DNA from: Cyclobacterium amurskyense
Lineage (GTDB): Bacteria > Bacteroidota > Bacteroidia > Cytophagales > Cyclobacteriaceae
Reading direction: 5' to 3'
Assembly (NCBI RefSeq): GCF_001050135.1
Contig: NZ_CP012040.1
Coordinates: 5,287,001-5,351,000, forward strand
Length of the DNA: 64,000 nucleotides
The notes under the pieces were generated by a model. That model saw nothing but the letters and a program-made list of their open reading frames with translations, was not told the origin of the DNA and ran no database searches. Positions 43,931-53,134 of the stretch are shown piece after piece (position 1 is the stretch's first letter; every line of letters begins with the position of its first letter). The position numbers were made by a program, and so were the translations under genes.

Positions 43931-45646
43931 TTACACATAAACCATAAATAAATCCACCACACCCACAATTCCTATTAGGACAAAGCCAATTAAGCCTGTC
44001 ATAAGCAGGTAATAAAGCGTGGGTAAAATGGTTTTCCTAAGCACACTTCCTTCTTTTCCTAATAAGCCTACCGTGGCAGAAGCCGCTACCACATTGTGAA
44101 TGGCGATCATATTTCCTGCAGCAGCACCCACAGCCTGAAGTGCCAAGATCCAAGTAGGAGGCATTCCTAAATTATCCGCCACACCGAATTGAAACAAGCT
44201 AAACATCAAATTACTCACCGTATTGCTTCCAGCTATAAAAGCACCTAAGGCCCCTATTGCTGGGGCGAAGAATGGATAAACCATGCCCACCTTATCTGCT
44301 GTCCACTCGGCCATCATTATAGGCATGGACAACAAACCCGAAGCATTCTCTCCGGAATTTATGTACACTCTCACCATGGCTACTGCAAACAAAAGCACAG
44401 CACCAGCTTTAAGAATCATCTTACTACTCTCACTAAAAGCTGCCTTAACTTGCATTCCATTCATTTCATGTAAAAAATAAGTTAGTCCACAGATCAAAAG
44501 TAAAAGCGTACCGGGTAAATATAAAGGTGTACTGGAAGCGGATATTGTGGTATTAAGAATTTGATCAAGTCCAAACGACACACTGGTTAGCCAACTTTTA
44601 AATGGCAATTGAGGCAGCCTACTTAAAACCAAGATTATGGCCAATAGAAAATAAGGCAACCAGGCCATTTTCAATGAAATTTTCCTGGGATTGGAAGAGA
44701 AAGCGGGCAGATCTTTAGAGGGACTCAAATTCGCTGCGCCTAACCAATCTTCAGGCCATTGGTCTTTTTTCTCCATTTTCCAAATTGTTTTTGGCACCAG
44801 AAAGCCATTTTTAGCAGCAGAAACAACGAGTGACAAACCTACCAAAGCCCCAATTAGAGAAGGGAATTCTGGGCCTAAAAAAAGCCCCGTGATCATATAA
44901 GGAATCGTAAAAGAAAGTCCAGCAAACATGGCAAAAGGAAAAACCTGAAAACCTTCCTTCCAGGATCTGTTTTTACCAAAAAACCTACATAGCATGAGTA
45001 CCATTAAAAAAGGCATAAAACTCCCTACAATGGCGTGGATAATGGCAGCATTTCCAGTCACTAAAGCCAAAACATCTCCAATATTCAAGCCCATTTGATC
45101 TAATCTGCTTGTAAGTTCGGGGTTTTCCAAACCACCTTTAACGCCTACCAAAATCGGGGTACCGACAGCTCCGAAAGTGACTGCAGTACTCTGCACCATC
45201 ATTCCCAAAACCACAGCGGCAAGAGCAGGAAAACCAAGGGCCACTAACAAAGGGGCCACTATAGCTGCAGGTGTTCCAAATCCTGCTGCCCCTTCAAGAA
45301 AGGACCCAAAAAGCCAAACAATGATAATTACCTGTATTCTCCGGTCTTTACTGATTCCAGAAAAACCATCACGAATACTGTCCACTCCTCCTGAAAATTT
45401 CAGAAAATTAAGCAAAAGAATGGCCCCAAATACAATGTAGAGAATATCAAAAGTGATAAACAAACTTTGAATAGAGGAGGCGAAAATGGTTAGCAAAGAC
45501 ATATCCCAAAATGTAAATGCTAAAATGGCCGTAAGCAAAAAGGTTACTGGCATGGTGATTTTAGCAGCAATACGAAAGCCAACTAACATAATAGAGGCTA
45601 TCAGGATTGGGAAAACTGCGAGAAAAAACAAAAGATTCTGCGACAT
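43931..45646 (-). CDS. Lactate/glycolate permease (LctP family)
   Basis: A 571-residue inner-membrane transporter with about 14 helices. Motifs of the L-lactate permease family: WLFGSFLEGAAGFGTPAAIV, VQSTAVTFGAVGTPILVGV, APAIGALGAFIAGSNTVSNL and LQAVGAAAGNMIAIHNVVAA. It takes up L-lactate, D-lactate or glycolate by proton symport. It is 35 bases downstream of the malate synthase gene in the same direction; this pairing favours glycolate, since malate synthase uses glyoxylate. Confidence 0.93.
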   Translation of the reverse strand: MSQNLLFFLAVFPILIASIMLVGFRIAAKITMPVTFLLTAILAFTFWDMSLLTIFASSIQSLFITFDILYIVFGAILLLNFLKFSGGVDSIRDGFSGISKDRRIQVIIIVWLFGSFLEGAAGFGTPAAIVAPLLVALGFPALAAVVLGMMVQSTAVTFGAVGTPILVGVKGGLENPELTSRLDQMGLNIGDVLALVTGNAAIIHAIVGSFMPFLMVLMLCRFFGKNRSWKEGFQVFPFAMFAGLSFTIPYMITGLFLGPEFPSLIGALVGLSLVVSAAKNGFLVPKTIWKMEKKDQWPEDWLGAANLSPSKDLPAFSSNPRKISLKMAWLPYFLLAIILVLSRLPQLPFKSWLTSVSFGLDQILNTTISASSTPLYLPGTLLLLICGLTYFLHEMNGMQVKAAFSESSKMILKAGAVLLFAVAMVRVYINSGENASGLLSMPIMMAEWTADKVGMVYPFFAPAIGALGAFIAGSNTVSNLMFSLFQFGVADNLGMPPTWILALQAVGAAAGNMIAIHNVVAASATVGLLGKEGSVLRKTILPTLYYLLMTGLIGFVLIGIVGVVDLFMVYV

Positions 45647-45681
45647 TATTTGTTCCTATTATGAAGAATAAGTGAAAGGCA

Positions 45682-47568
45682 TCATACAATAAAATCGAGA
45701 TTTTCCGTCATTCGCTCCCCTTTATCATTCAATAGTTTCAGGTAAAGTGCTATCCTTTTTTCTGCAATTTTCAAATCCACATTGTTCAGGTTAATATTAA
45801 GTAAATCTATAAACCAAGGAATTTTCTTTTCCTCACCAACATATTTCTCAACGATGGACTTGGCAATAGGCAATGTGGTATACTTAGATGCAGCATACAC
45901 ATCTTTATCACTGGCATTCAAAAGCTTATCATACTCCTCTTGAAGTAATTTACTAAATAATTCAGGCGTAAAAACATCCCCTTCATTTACACCAGATTCT
46001 GCATCAACTTCCGTTATCACAGCCTGCTTGTGCAGCCATTCCCACAAAATACTTAGCCTAATTTCCCCAGTTGCCATGTCTTCCATTAGGTAGAGCACAT
46101 TGTCATCACCAAAGAAATCTGCAGGTTTGAGAGCAGCAGCTTGCATTCCTTGACCAAAGGCATTGCCATATTGTAGGCCTACACTTAATAAGTTTCTAGC
46201 ACCACGAATGGTCCTTGGTGCAGGTTCAAGATAAATCAAACCATCTGCATCCTCCTGAGTATAGCTTAACTTTTCAAAAGTTCTTCCCATCTGATTGGCC
46301 TGACCAGTTTTTTCCCAAACAGGTCTAACAATATGAACCATCTTCCAATGAGCTACCCATTTACCACTAGCCCCTTCACTAAGCTCTCTTTCTGCACCTG
46401 CCAAAGCCTTTTTCATACTTGCATTTACCCCTTCAGAGGATCCCACAGGTATATTTGGTTCCATACCACCTTGCCAAAGCGCAAAGTTGCCATTAATGTC
46501 AGGCGTATTGACAGCCCTTCTTACCCGGTCTTCATAATTCCTCATGTACCCATAGGTCATGCCTATGGATTCAATATTGGGGTTAATGAAAGTTGAATCC
46601 CAGGCCATGGCATCAGACACACTATTAATATAATCCCAGCGGCCAGTATTATAACCTACAAAATGCTTCCCCAAAGCAGCCCTAATCTCCATTAACTGAT
46701 AGGTGGCTTCAAGTTGCTCTACCAATACATACACTTTAATGGTTCCATCCTTCAACTCCAAATGATTTTCTAAAGCGCTGATCATTCTATTCCATAAAGC
46801 AGCCTCTTCAGCCGTTTGAATTTTAGGCAGGTAAAGTACAATAGAAGAATCCGAAGCTAATAATGACTTATAATTATTAACAACATAGAGCACCAAATCA
46901 GCAATTGAGGCTGAAAAGGAGGCCCCATCAGCAAGACGCAGATGCCTATCATCCAAGTGAAGTCCACGTGCTCTAAAAATCTTGGTGGTGAAATTTAATT
47001 GCTCCTTCCAATCCTGAATCTTTTCATGGCCAAAAAATGTCCTGCTCCAGCTATTCATCTGAGAAGCCACTTCTTCTGCCACGGACAAGAACACAGGGGA
47101 TCTCTGTATGGCCAACTTGAGGTTTCGCTGATTGTCAAGGGACATGGTAGAGACTTGACCTAAGGCATCTTCACCATCAAACATCCATCCATCAGCTCCG
47201 GACAGCAAGGCATAAGCCACGTTGCGGATACTGCTTTCCAGACTCGCATTTGGCTTCGCTCCCGGGCCTGTCCCCTGAATCCATTGACGTTGAAGGTCTG
47301 CAGGGATTTCAGCCCCTTCAAAATTACCTTCTCTGGCATCACTCACCTTAATATTGGTTCCTGCAATATTGGTTTCAGGGTTTAAAAAGGTTATCCTACT
47401 TCCATTTTGACTTCTTTCTTTTCTCCTGCGAAGTCGAATATTCATCAATTTTTTTACTTCTACATTAAATGGTGCCATGTGTGCTAAGGCATGAAGCACG
47501 TCTGAGGAATATACATCCTCATAAATCTCTTTCAAATTATCCCTGATGATGATTGCGGAATTATCCAT
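45682..47568 (-). CDS. Malate synthase
   Basis: A 628-residue TIM-barrel enzyme that makes malate from glyoxylate and acetyl-CoA. Signs: GADGWMFDGEDALGQVSTM (metal-binding Glu/Asp), IKVYVLVEQLEATYQLMEI, GKHFVGYNTGRWDYINSVSD and GGMEPNIPVG (the catalytic region of malate synthases). It is longer than the usual AceB (about 530) and shorter than GlcB (about 720). No isocitrate lyase is in the window, so the source of glyoxylate may be glycolate brought in by the adjacent permease. Confidence 0.85.
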   Translation of the reverse strand: MDNSAIIIRDNLKEIYEDVYSSDVLHALAHMAPFNVEVKKLMNIRLRRRKERSQNGSRITFLNPETNIAGTNIKVSDAREGNFEGAEIPADLQRQWIQGTGPGAKPNASLESSIRNVAYALLSGADGWMFDGEDALGQVSTMSLDNQRNLKLAIQRSPVFLSVAEEVASQMNSWSRTFFGHEKIQDWKEQLNFTTKIFRARGLHLDDRHLRLADGASFSASIADLVLYVVNNYKSLLASDSSIVLYLPKIQTAEEAALWNRMISALENHLELKDGTIKVYVLVEQLEATYQLMEIRAALGKHFVGYNTGRWDYINSVSDAMAWDSTFINPNIESIGMTYGYMRNYEDRVRRAVNTPDINGNFALWQGGMEPNIPVGSSEGVNASMKKALAGAERELSEGASGKWVAHWKMVHIVRPVWEKTGQANQMGRTFEKLSYTQEDADGLIYLEPAPRTIRGARNLLSVGLQYGNAFGQGMQAAALKPADFFGDDNVLYLMEDMATGEIRLSILWEWLHKQAVITEVDAESGVNEGDVFTPELFSKLLQEEYDKLLNASDKDVYAASKYTTLPIAKSIVEKYVGEEKKIPWFIDLLNINLNNVDLKIAEKRIALYLKLLNDKGERMTENLDFIV

Positions 47569-47609
47569 TGTTAAAATTTAATGTTTGTTATATACTATTT
47601 ATAGATCCG

Positions 47610-48755
47610 TTATTTCAATGTCTTTCTACCTAAACCAAACTGATCCCCTTTGGCTATGATTTTTCCATTTTGAAAATGTAACTCAATCATCTTCTCACTT
47701 GCAACATAGTTGTTGTGTTCGTCTTGAAGTAGATGAATAATTTTCCTGGTTTCAACGTCTATCACTTCTCCACTTGAAGGATAGCCATACTTTCCATCTA
47801 TGCTAAAAGTGATCCATCCAGGCATATCCTGCAAAGGAATAGTGGTAAGCTGTTGATAAGGTGGGTTAGCCTGAAATAAATGCAGGCGCATATTGTGACC
47901 ATCACTGATCCATATTTCTTCCTCGTCTGGAGTAAGCCCTATCCCATGGCTTGGGTTACCATGCCTTCTTACAGGTCCTTTGTCCCAGCCTTCCACTTTG
48001 ACACTCGCTAACACTTTACCAGTATTTAAATCACCAACTTCAAATCCTAAAAGCTCATTGACATTCACAAACACTCGGCTTTCCTGACTATTGATGGTAA
48101 AGGGTCTTATTCCATGAGAAAATGGCCCAACTTTCTTTATTATCGTGTGGCCTTTAGTTTCGGATACAAATAAGAAAGGAGAACTAATATCAGCCATGTA
48201 GGCAAAGCTTCCGGAAGGACCATAGATGGTATTGTGCGCCCTGTCAAAAACTTTTATTTTAGTGATTATTACCCCTGTTTCACAATTGACTACATTCCAA
48301 AAATCTTTTTCAAGTGAGGGCAAATACATGGTCATTCCATCCGGAGAAATGGACATCCTATCTGCACCCCCATCGTAGGCTATTTCCCAGATTATTTTTT
48401 CAGTAGACAAATCCAAGCGTTGGAGACCTTCAAGCGTACTGATGAACACACTGTTCAGTGCTATGCTAACTGCTATTCCTTTAATATTGGATGGGCTACC
48501 GTCTTTCTTATAACCTTGCAAGGGAATTCTTTTGACAAATTTATGTCCATTGTCTATATCAAAGACCAATAAACCATGACCTCCATAACCTAAATAATTC
48601 CGAATACCGGGGACAGCTACATACAAATATCTCCGAACCTCCTGTTTGTGTTGCTTTGGATCTTCCCCTTTGGCTAGTAATAATGATTGATTAAAACCTG
48701 TACTGATAAAGAACAAGGCAAGTAAAATATTAAAGTAAGATTTAAACCAAGTCAT
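47610..48755 (-). CDS. Exported YncE-like beta-propeller protein
   Basis: A 381-residue protein with a signal peptide (about 1-29, FNILLALFFISTGFNQSLLLA). The mature part shows seven propeller-type repeats, such as YLYVAVPGIRNYLGYGGHGL, RLDLSTEKIIWEIAYDGGAD, SVKVEGWDKGPVRRHGNPSHG and EEEIWISDGHNMRLHLFQAN. It resembles YncE and cytochrome-d1-like propellers without haem ligands. It lies 41 bases upstream of malate synthase and may be co-transcribed; role unknown. Confidence 0.7.
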   Translation of the reverse strand: MTWFKSYFNILLALFFISTGFNQSLLLAKGEDPKQHKQEVRRYLYVAVPGIRNYLGYGGHGLLVFDIDNGHKFVKRIPLQGYKKDGSPSNIKGIAVSIALNSVFISTLEGLQRLDLSTEKIIWEIAYDGGADRMSISPDGMTMYLPSLEKDFWNVVNCETGVIITKIKVFDRAHNTIYGPSGSFAYMADISSPFLFVSETKGHTIIKKVGPFSHGIRPFTINSQESRVFVNVNELLGFEVGDLNTGKVLASVKVEGWDKGPVRRHGNPSHGIGLTPDEEEIWISDGHNMRLHLFQANPPYQQLTTIPLQDMPGWITFSIDGKYGYPSSGEVIDVETRKIIHLLQDEHNNYVASEKMIELHFQNGKIIAKGDQFGLGRKTLK

Positions 48756-49012
48756 ATGCCTTTTGGGTTTTGGGTTTATTATAGAAATGAAAGTCAGGTT
48801 TAACCCTAAATAGTTAAAAAGCCATTTTTGTTACTCCCCAGTTCTTCTGGTTAATTCAACACATAGTAAGCTTTCATTATAGGATTTGAATATTAATATC
48901 CAAGATAAAAAAATTGCTCAAACGATGTATAATTAAATGCAAAATCTAAAGAAATGTTTTGCTAAAAGCTAAATGAATAAAGGCAGATTTTAATATTTCG
49001 AACACTGAATTT

Positions 49013-49226
49013 AACCCGGATTATGTAATAGGATTTCTCCGCCCTGACAATTGTCAGGGGTGAAGCCTGTCCCCTGTTTACGGGAAGTGTTGCAATCACA
49101 AAAAAATCAGGCTGTTTGGAGATTTTTAGCATAGCACCGCTATGGTGAAATTGAAAACAGCAAGGAAGTGGCTGATTTTGAAGCGATTTCAGCACGTAAT
49201 AGAATGTCTATAACATATTTCGGGTT
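49013..49226. repeat. MITE copy C, longest copy
   Basis: A 214-bp copy, flanked by AACCCGGATTATGTAATAG on the left and CTATAACATATTTCGGGTT on the right. It carries the palindrome CCCTGACAATTGTCAGGG at 49042-49059. Comparison with copies A, B and D defines the family. It lies in the gap between the propeller gene and the molybdoenzyme genes. Confidence 0.88.
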
Positions 49227-49230
49227 TAAA

Positions 49231-49275
49231 CTTTGTCAACATTATTATAGCAAAAAAAGGTAAGAATGTCGCCAC
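49231..49275. repeat. Degenerate relative of the multi-hairpin repeat
   Basis: CTTTGTCAACATTATTATAGC, an A-run, GGTAAGAATGTCGCCA matches the first hairpin of the 3963-4870 units in order (TTTGTCAGCATTGTTGC, A-run, GGCAACAATACCGCCA) with scattered changes. It starts 5 bases after MITE copy C. Confidence 0.5.
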
Positions 49276-49298
49276 ATGAATCTGACTTCATTCTTACC
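49252..49298 (-). terminator. Terminator of the molybdoenzyme operon
   Basis: On the minus strand a perfect 10-bp stem GGTAAGAATG/CATTCTTACC (49259-49268 with 49289-49298) is followed by seven T's. It lies 30 bases past the stop of the large subunit gene. It was apparently formed from, or fused to, a hairpin-repeat copy. Confidence 0.75.
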
Positions 49299-49327
49299 TA
49301 AATTATAAATTAGTGTTTTACTAATCT

Positions 49328-51484
49328 TTAAACTGGGTTACCTAAATTGATGTTTTTCATCCCTTCTTCATTCATAAAAGGCTGGTTTCGCAATCGCTGA
49401 CCTGAAACCTTATAAATGGCATTGGCTACCGCTCCTCCAGTCGGTGGCAAAGCAGGCTCTCCCAGTCCCGTAGGATCTATTCCATTGTCTATAAAGTGAG
49501 TTTCTATCTCAGGTATTTCTTTCATCCTAATCAAACGATAGGAATCAAAATTCTTCTGGTCTGCTACACCATTTGTAAAGGTAAGGTTTGCGAACATGGC
49601 ATGTCCCATACCATCTAACATTCCCCCTCTTACTTGTTGATCAGCTCCTGTAGGGTTAATGACTATGCCGCAATCTGTAACTGCATAAATTTTATCCAAC
49701 ACGGCCTTTCCTTCTACAATTTTAGCTTCCGCAACTTGAGCCACATAAGATCTATGAGAAAAATAGACGCTAAAACCCTGTGAAACACCTTGTTTTTTAC
49801 CCCATCCAGATTTTTCGGCCACTGTGGTAATGACTCCTTTCATGCGGTCTATATCGTATTGGATCTCACCCACAGGCTTACTTTTTGCTTTATCCAGAAG
49901 ATCCAATCTAAATTGCACCGGATCTTTACCGATTGCTTCAGCTACCTCGTCCAAAAAGGATTGTTCCGCAAAGGCAAGGAAATTCGTAATCGGTGCACGC
50001 CATGCATTGGTTGTAATGGGTGAATTGTATTCCATAGAACTTATTTCCAGGTTATCTATAGCTCCAGCTGGGAAATTATTCTCCCTTGTAGAATTGCCGG
50101 AGTTCATACCCACCCCACACAATTTGTAACCGATCAGTTCATCCTTACTATTCAATGCTGCCTCAAACCTATACTTTACTGCAGGTCTATAGGCTCCTCC
50201 TGTAATATCATCTTCTCGGGACCAGGTCAATTTCACAGGTGCTTTCAGCATTTTGGAAAGTTCTACAGCTTCTTCCACAAAATCAGCTCTAAGTCGCCTT
50301 CCAAAGCCACCACCTAATCTGGTCAATTCAACACTTACCTTTTCCGGGGCAATCCCACAAATCTCTGCAGCAGCTTTTCTGGCTCGGTCGGGAGTTTGTG
50401 AAGGTCCTATCAATTCTACACTGTCCTCCTTCACGTGAGCAAAGAAGTTCATTGGTTCCATTGGACTATGGGATAAAAAAGGACATTGGTATTCACTTTT
50501 TATAACCCTTGCTGCATTCTTAAAGGCTGTATCCACGTCACCATCTTTTCTCTTCACCTCAGCCTTACCAGAATTAAGCATTTCATCAAATTTCCTATTG
50601 TGAAAGGCAGTCGATTCTAATGCTTTATCAATAGGCTCATATTCAATATTAAGTAGTCTTCTAGCTTTAATTAAAGGCCAAGTGCCTTCTCCTACTACAG
50701 CTACATTGTCTTTAAAAGTAAGAACATCTTTGACCCCTTTTACTTTTTTTGCCTCATCAGAGTTAACACTTTTCAACTTCATACCAAAAGGAGGCCTTTG
50801 AATCATGGCATGAAGCATTCCATCACGGTACACATCCAAGCCATAAAGAGGTTGGCCAGTAAACATAGCATCATTGTCCACATTTTTTACAGGCGTTCCG
50901 ATGATTTTAAAGTCTTTGACCGATTTTAATTGAACATTTTCAGGGACAGGTAAAGTTGATGCTTCATTGGCTAATTCACCATAATTCAACTTTTTAGATC
51001 CGTAAATAACATTTCCTTTGTCTGTTGTAAGTTCGCTCATGGGTACATTCAACCGCTTGGCTGCCGCTTCCATAAGCAACTGCCTTGCCGTGGCCCCTGC
51101 TTCCCTTAATCGCTGCCAGGAATGTGGCATGGCTCCTGAACCTCCCGTAACCTGTCTATCGTATTTTTCTGTATCTAAAAAGGCTTGTTGTACCCTAACG
51201 TTTGACCAATCTACATCCAATTCTTCAGCTACAATCATTGGAAAAGAGGTTTTGATGTTTTGCCCCAATTCTGGATTAGGAGAAAAGATCACCACATGAT
51301 TGCTGGGAGAAATGGATAAAAAGCTATTGAAATTGATAGCCTTGTCATAAATCTCCTCATCGCTGATGACTTTCATTTTTGGTGAGTCACAGGCAGACCA
51401 ATTAAAACCAATCAATAAACCACCACCAGCCGTGGCTGCTATTTTCAAGAAATCCCTTCTATTCGATTTTAGTTCTTTGTTCAT
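49328..51484 (-). CDS. Molybdopterin-binding large subunit, isoquinoline-oxidoreductase-like
   Basis: A 718-residue xanthine-oxidase-family subunit. A Tat-type leader SNRRDFLKIAATAGGGLLIG is followed by WSAC, so the protein may be a Tat-exported lipoprotein. Family motifs: GEGTWPLIKARRLLNIEYEP, SPMEPMNFFAHV, TRLGGGFGRRLRADFVEEAV, WRAPITNFLAFAEQSFLDEV and GEPALPPTGGAVANAIYKV (with the catalytic Glu near the C-terminus). It oxidises an N-heterocycle or aldehyde outside the cytoplasm. With the 2Fe-2S subunit it is a two-subunit enzyme lacking the usual FAD subunit, as in IorAB. Confidence 0.88.
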   Translation of the reverse strand: MNKELKSNRRDFLKIAATAGGGLLIGFNWSACDSPKMKVISDEEIYDKAINFNSFLSISPSNHVVIFSPNPELGQNIKTSFPMIVAEELDVDWSNVRVQQAFLDTEKYDRQVTGGSGAMPHSWQRLREAGATARQLLMEAAAKRLNVPMSELTTDKGNVIYGSKKLNYGELANEASTLPVPENVQLKSVKDFKIIGTPVKNVDNDAMFTGQPLYGLDVYRDGMLHAMIQRPPFGMKLKSVNSDEAKKVKGVKDVLTFKDNVAVVGEGTWPLIKARRLLNIEYEPIDKALESTAFHNRKFDEMLNSGKAEVKRKDGDVDTAFKNAARVIKSEYQCPFLSHSPMEPMNFFAHVKEDSVELIGPSQTPDRARKAAAEICGIAPEKVSVELTRLGGGFGRRLRADFVEEAVELSKMLKAPVKLTWSREDDITGGAYRPAVKYRFEAALNSKDELIGYKLCGVGMNSGNSTRENNFPAGAIDNLEISSMEYNSPITTNAWRAPITNFLAFAEQSFLDEVAEAIGKDPVQFRLDLLDKAKSKPVGEIQYDIDRMKGVITTVAEKSGWGKKQGVSQGFSVYFSHRSYVAQVAEAKIVEGKAVLDKIYAVTDCGIVINPTGADQQVRGGMLDGMGHAMFANLTFTNGVADQKNFDSYRLIRMKEIPEIETHFIDNGIDPTGLGEPALPPTGGAVANAIYKVSGQRLRNQPFMNEEGMKNINLGNPV

Positions 51485-51486
51485 GG

Positions 51487-51948
51487 TTATTTGATTTTAG
51501 CTGAGGCCAATAATACTGCTTCTTTGATGCGGTGGTAAGTACCACATCTGCACAAATTGGCATTCATTCCATCTATTACTTCATCTTCTGAGGGTGAAGG
51601 ATTTTTCTTTAGCATAGCTGCTGCTGTCATAATCTGCCCAGCCTGACAATAGCCACATTGAGCGACATCTACTTCTTTCCATGCCTGCTGTACGGGATGA
51701 TCCCCCTTCTCTGAAAGCCCTTCTATGGTGGTAATTTTTGCATCTCCTATAGAAGACACTGGAAGCCCGCAAGAACGCACAGCTTCATCATTCATATGGA
51801 CAGTACATGCTCCACATTGAGAAATCCCACAGGAATACTTGGTTCCAATTAAACCCAAATTGTCTCGAAGCACCCACAATAATGGAGTATCTGAATCCAC
51901 ATCCACCTCATAATTTTTATTGTTGACTTGAAGTTTGTAGTTAGCCAT
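51487..51948 (-). CDS. 2Fe-2S subunit of the molybdoenzyme
   Basis: A 153-residue protein with a plant-type [2Fe-2S] site (CGISQCGACTVH, plus the later Cys of the first domain) and a second helical [2Fe-2S] site (QCGYCQAGQ and LCRCGTY). It carries electrons from the molybdenum site. It is 2 bases before the large subunit gene. No FAD-binding middle subunit is encoded nearby, so electrons probably leave by a cytochrome. Confidence 0.93.
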   Translation of the reverse strand: MANYKLQVNNKNYEVDVDSDTPLLWVLRDNLGLIGTKYSCGISQCGACTVHMNDEAVRSCGLPVSSIGDAKITTIEGLSEKGDHPVQQAWKEVDVAQCGYCQAGQIMTAAAMLKKNPSPSEDEVIDGMNANLCRCGTYHRIKEAVLLASAKIK

Positions 51949-52287
51949 TTCTTAATCTATAAAGTAAAACTTTTTTTAAAAATAGACCCTAAGTAGGTAT
52001 ACTTTCTCTAGGACTATTTAAAATATTTTAATACGAGAATGCCCTTTGTGAATTTATAGATAATTACTCATATAAATATCATAAAATCATCACTATAAGC
52101 AATCCATAATTAATCCAAATAAACAATTTAGGCAGTCCAATTTAATTTTTAGCCAGCTTTAGCTTCGGCTATTTCAATCATCAAAATATACTGTTTATTC
52201 TTTTGATATTGAAAAATAATTAATTAAATTTTGAAGCACAAAGAATCAACACAATTTTTCATCCTACAATCTTAAAATACAAGAAAA
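51949..52287. other. Divergent intergenic region
   Basis: About 340 bases between the molybdoenzyme operon (minus) and the DUF5675 operon (plus). It is AT-rich and holds both promoters; no repeat or RNA was seen. Confidence 0.4.
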
Positions 52288-53091
52288 ATGAATAGAATTC
52301 CTGGTTTACTGGTTTTAGCCGGGGTCTTATTGGCTATTCTGTTTTTATATTCCAACCCGGAAATTTTGGGTAAAATTTGGTTATGGATGATCGGTTTTAT
52401 AGGCTATCTGGTCATAGCTGCAAAAAAAGGTTTTGAGATGATAAAAGACTTGTTTACCAAAAACCAAGCTATTTTCAATTTCCCCGATAAAAAGCAAGAG
52501 CCAAAGCCGGAAATTGAAAAGATCAAGAAGGTACTCCAACCTAATATAGAAGAAGCAAGCAACTTACTGGTCAATGAGGAGATAAATGCACTACCAAAAG
52601 CCATGATCACTGTTTTAAGGTATGTTGATGATGGGAATACCACATTGGGCTTGATGTTTATCAACAAAACCTTCTTTGCTTATACATTGGAAGATACGCA
52701 TAACGATGAGAAAATTCCCGGAGGAACCAGGATTCCTGAAGGTCATTATCAATTAGGGATCAATGAGCAACTCAGTCCATTGACACAAAGGTATAGAAAC
52801 AGGTTTAATTGGTTTTCAAACCATATTGAAATAAAAGGGATACCCAACTATGACAAGGTTTATATTCATATTGGAAACAGTCACAAGGACACAAAAGGCT
52901 GTATTCTTATAGCTGATGGAGTCAATGCGGGTCAAACTGAAAAAATGATTTTACAATCTCAAAAAGCCTACGAAAGATTTTATAAAAATATAATCCCAAA
53001 AATCAATCAAAACGAGCCAATGGCGATTAATATTCTAAATGAGGAATGGTTTGAAAGGGTTACCAAAGCCCCTCAGTTAGTACATGCCTAG
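52288..53091 (+). CDS. Membrane-anchored DUF5675 protein
   Basis: A 267-residue protein. Two membrane helices lie at the N-terminus (about 4-22, IPGLLVLAGVLLAILFLY; about 30-47, IWLWMIGFIGYLVIAAKKG), followed by a charged linker and a DUF5675 domain (about 108-235; LEDTHNDEKIPGGTRIPEG, HIEIKGIPNYDKVYIHIGNS, GCILIADG). Stand-alone DUF5675 proteins are common near phage lysis genes; their biochemical function is unknown. Two helices would leave the domain on the cytoplasmic side. It starts a four-gene operon and is 43 bases before the next gene. Confidence 0.8.
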   Translation: MNRIPGLLVLAGVLLAILFLYSNPEILGKIWLWMIGFIGYLVIAAKKGFEMIKDLFTKNQAIFNFPDKKQEPKPEIEKIKKVLQPNIEEASNLLVNEEINALPKAMITVLRYVDDGNTTLGLMFINKTFFAYTLEDTHNDEKIPGGTRIPEGHYQLGINEQLSPLTQRYRNRFNWFSNHIEIKGIPNYDKVYIHIGNSHKDTKGCILIADGVNAGQTEKMILQSQKAYERFYKNIIPKINQNEPMAINILNEEWFERVTKAPQLVHA

Positions 53092-53134
53092 GACAATACA
53101 ATCTTAATTTAGAGACCTCAGACCGAAACACTCC

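Noticed and set aside
48962..49195. 77-codon minus-strand frame inside MITE copy C
   Set aside because: The frame is made of MITE sequence, and it is not open in the other copies.
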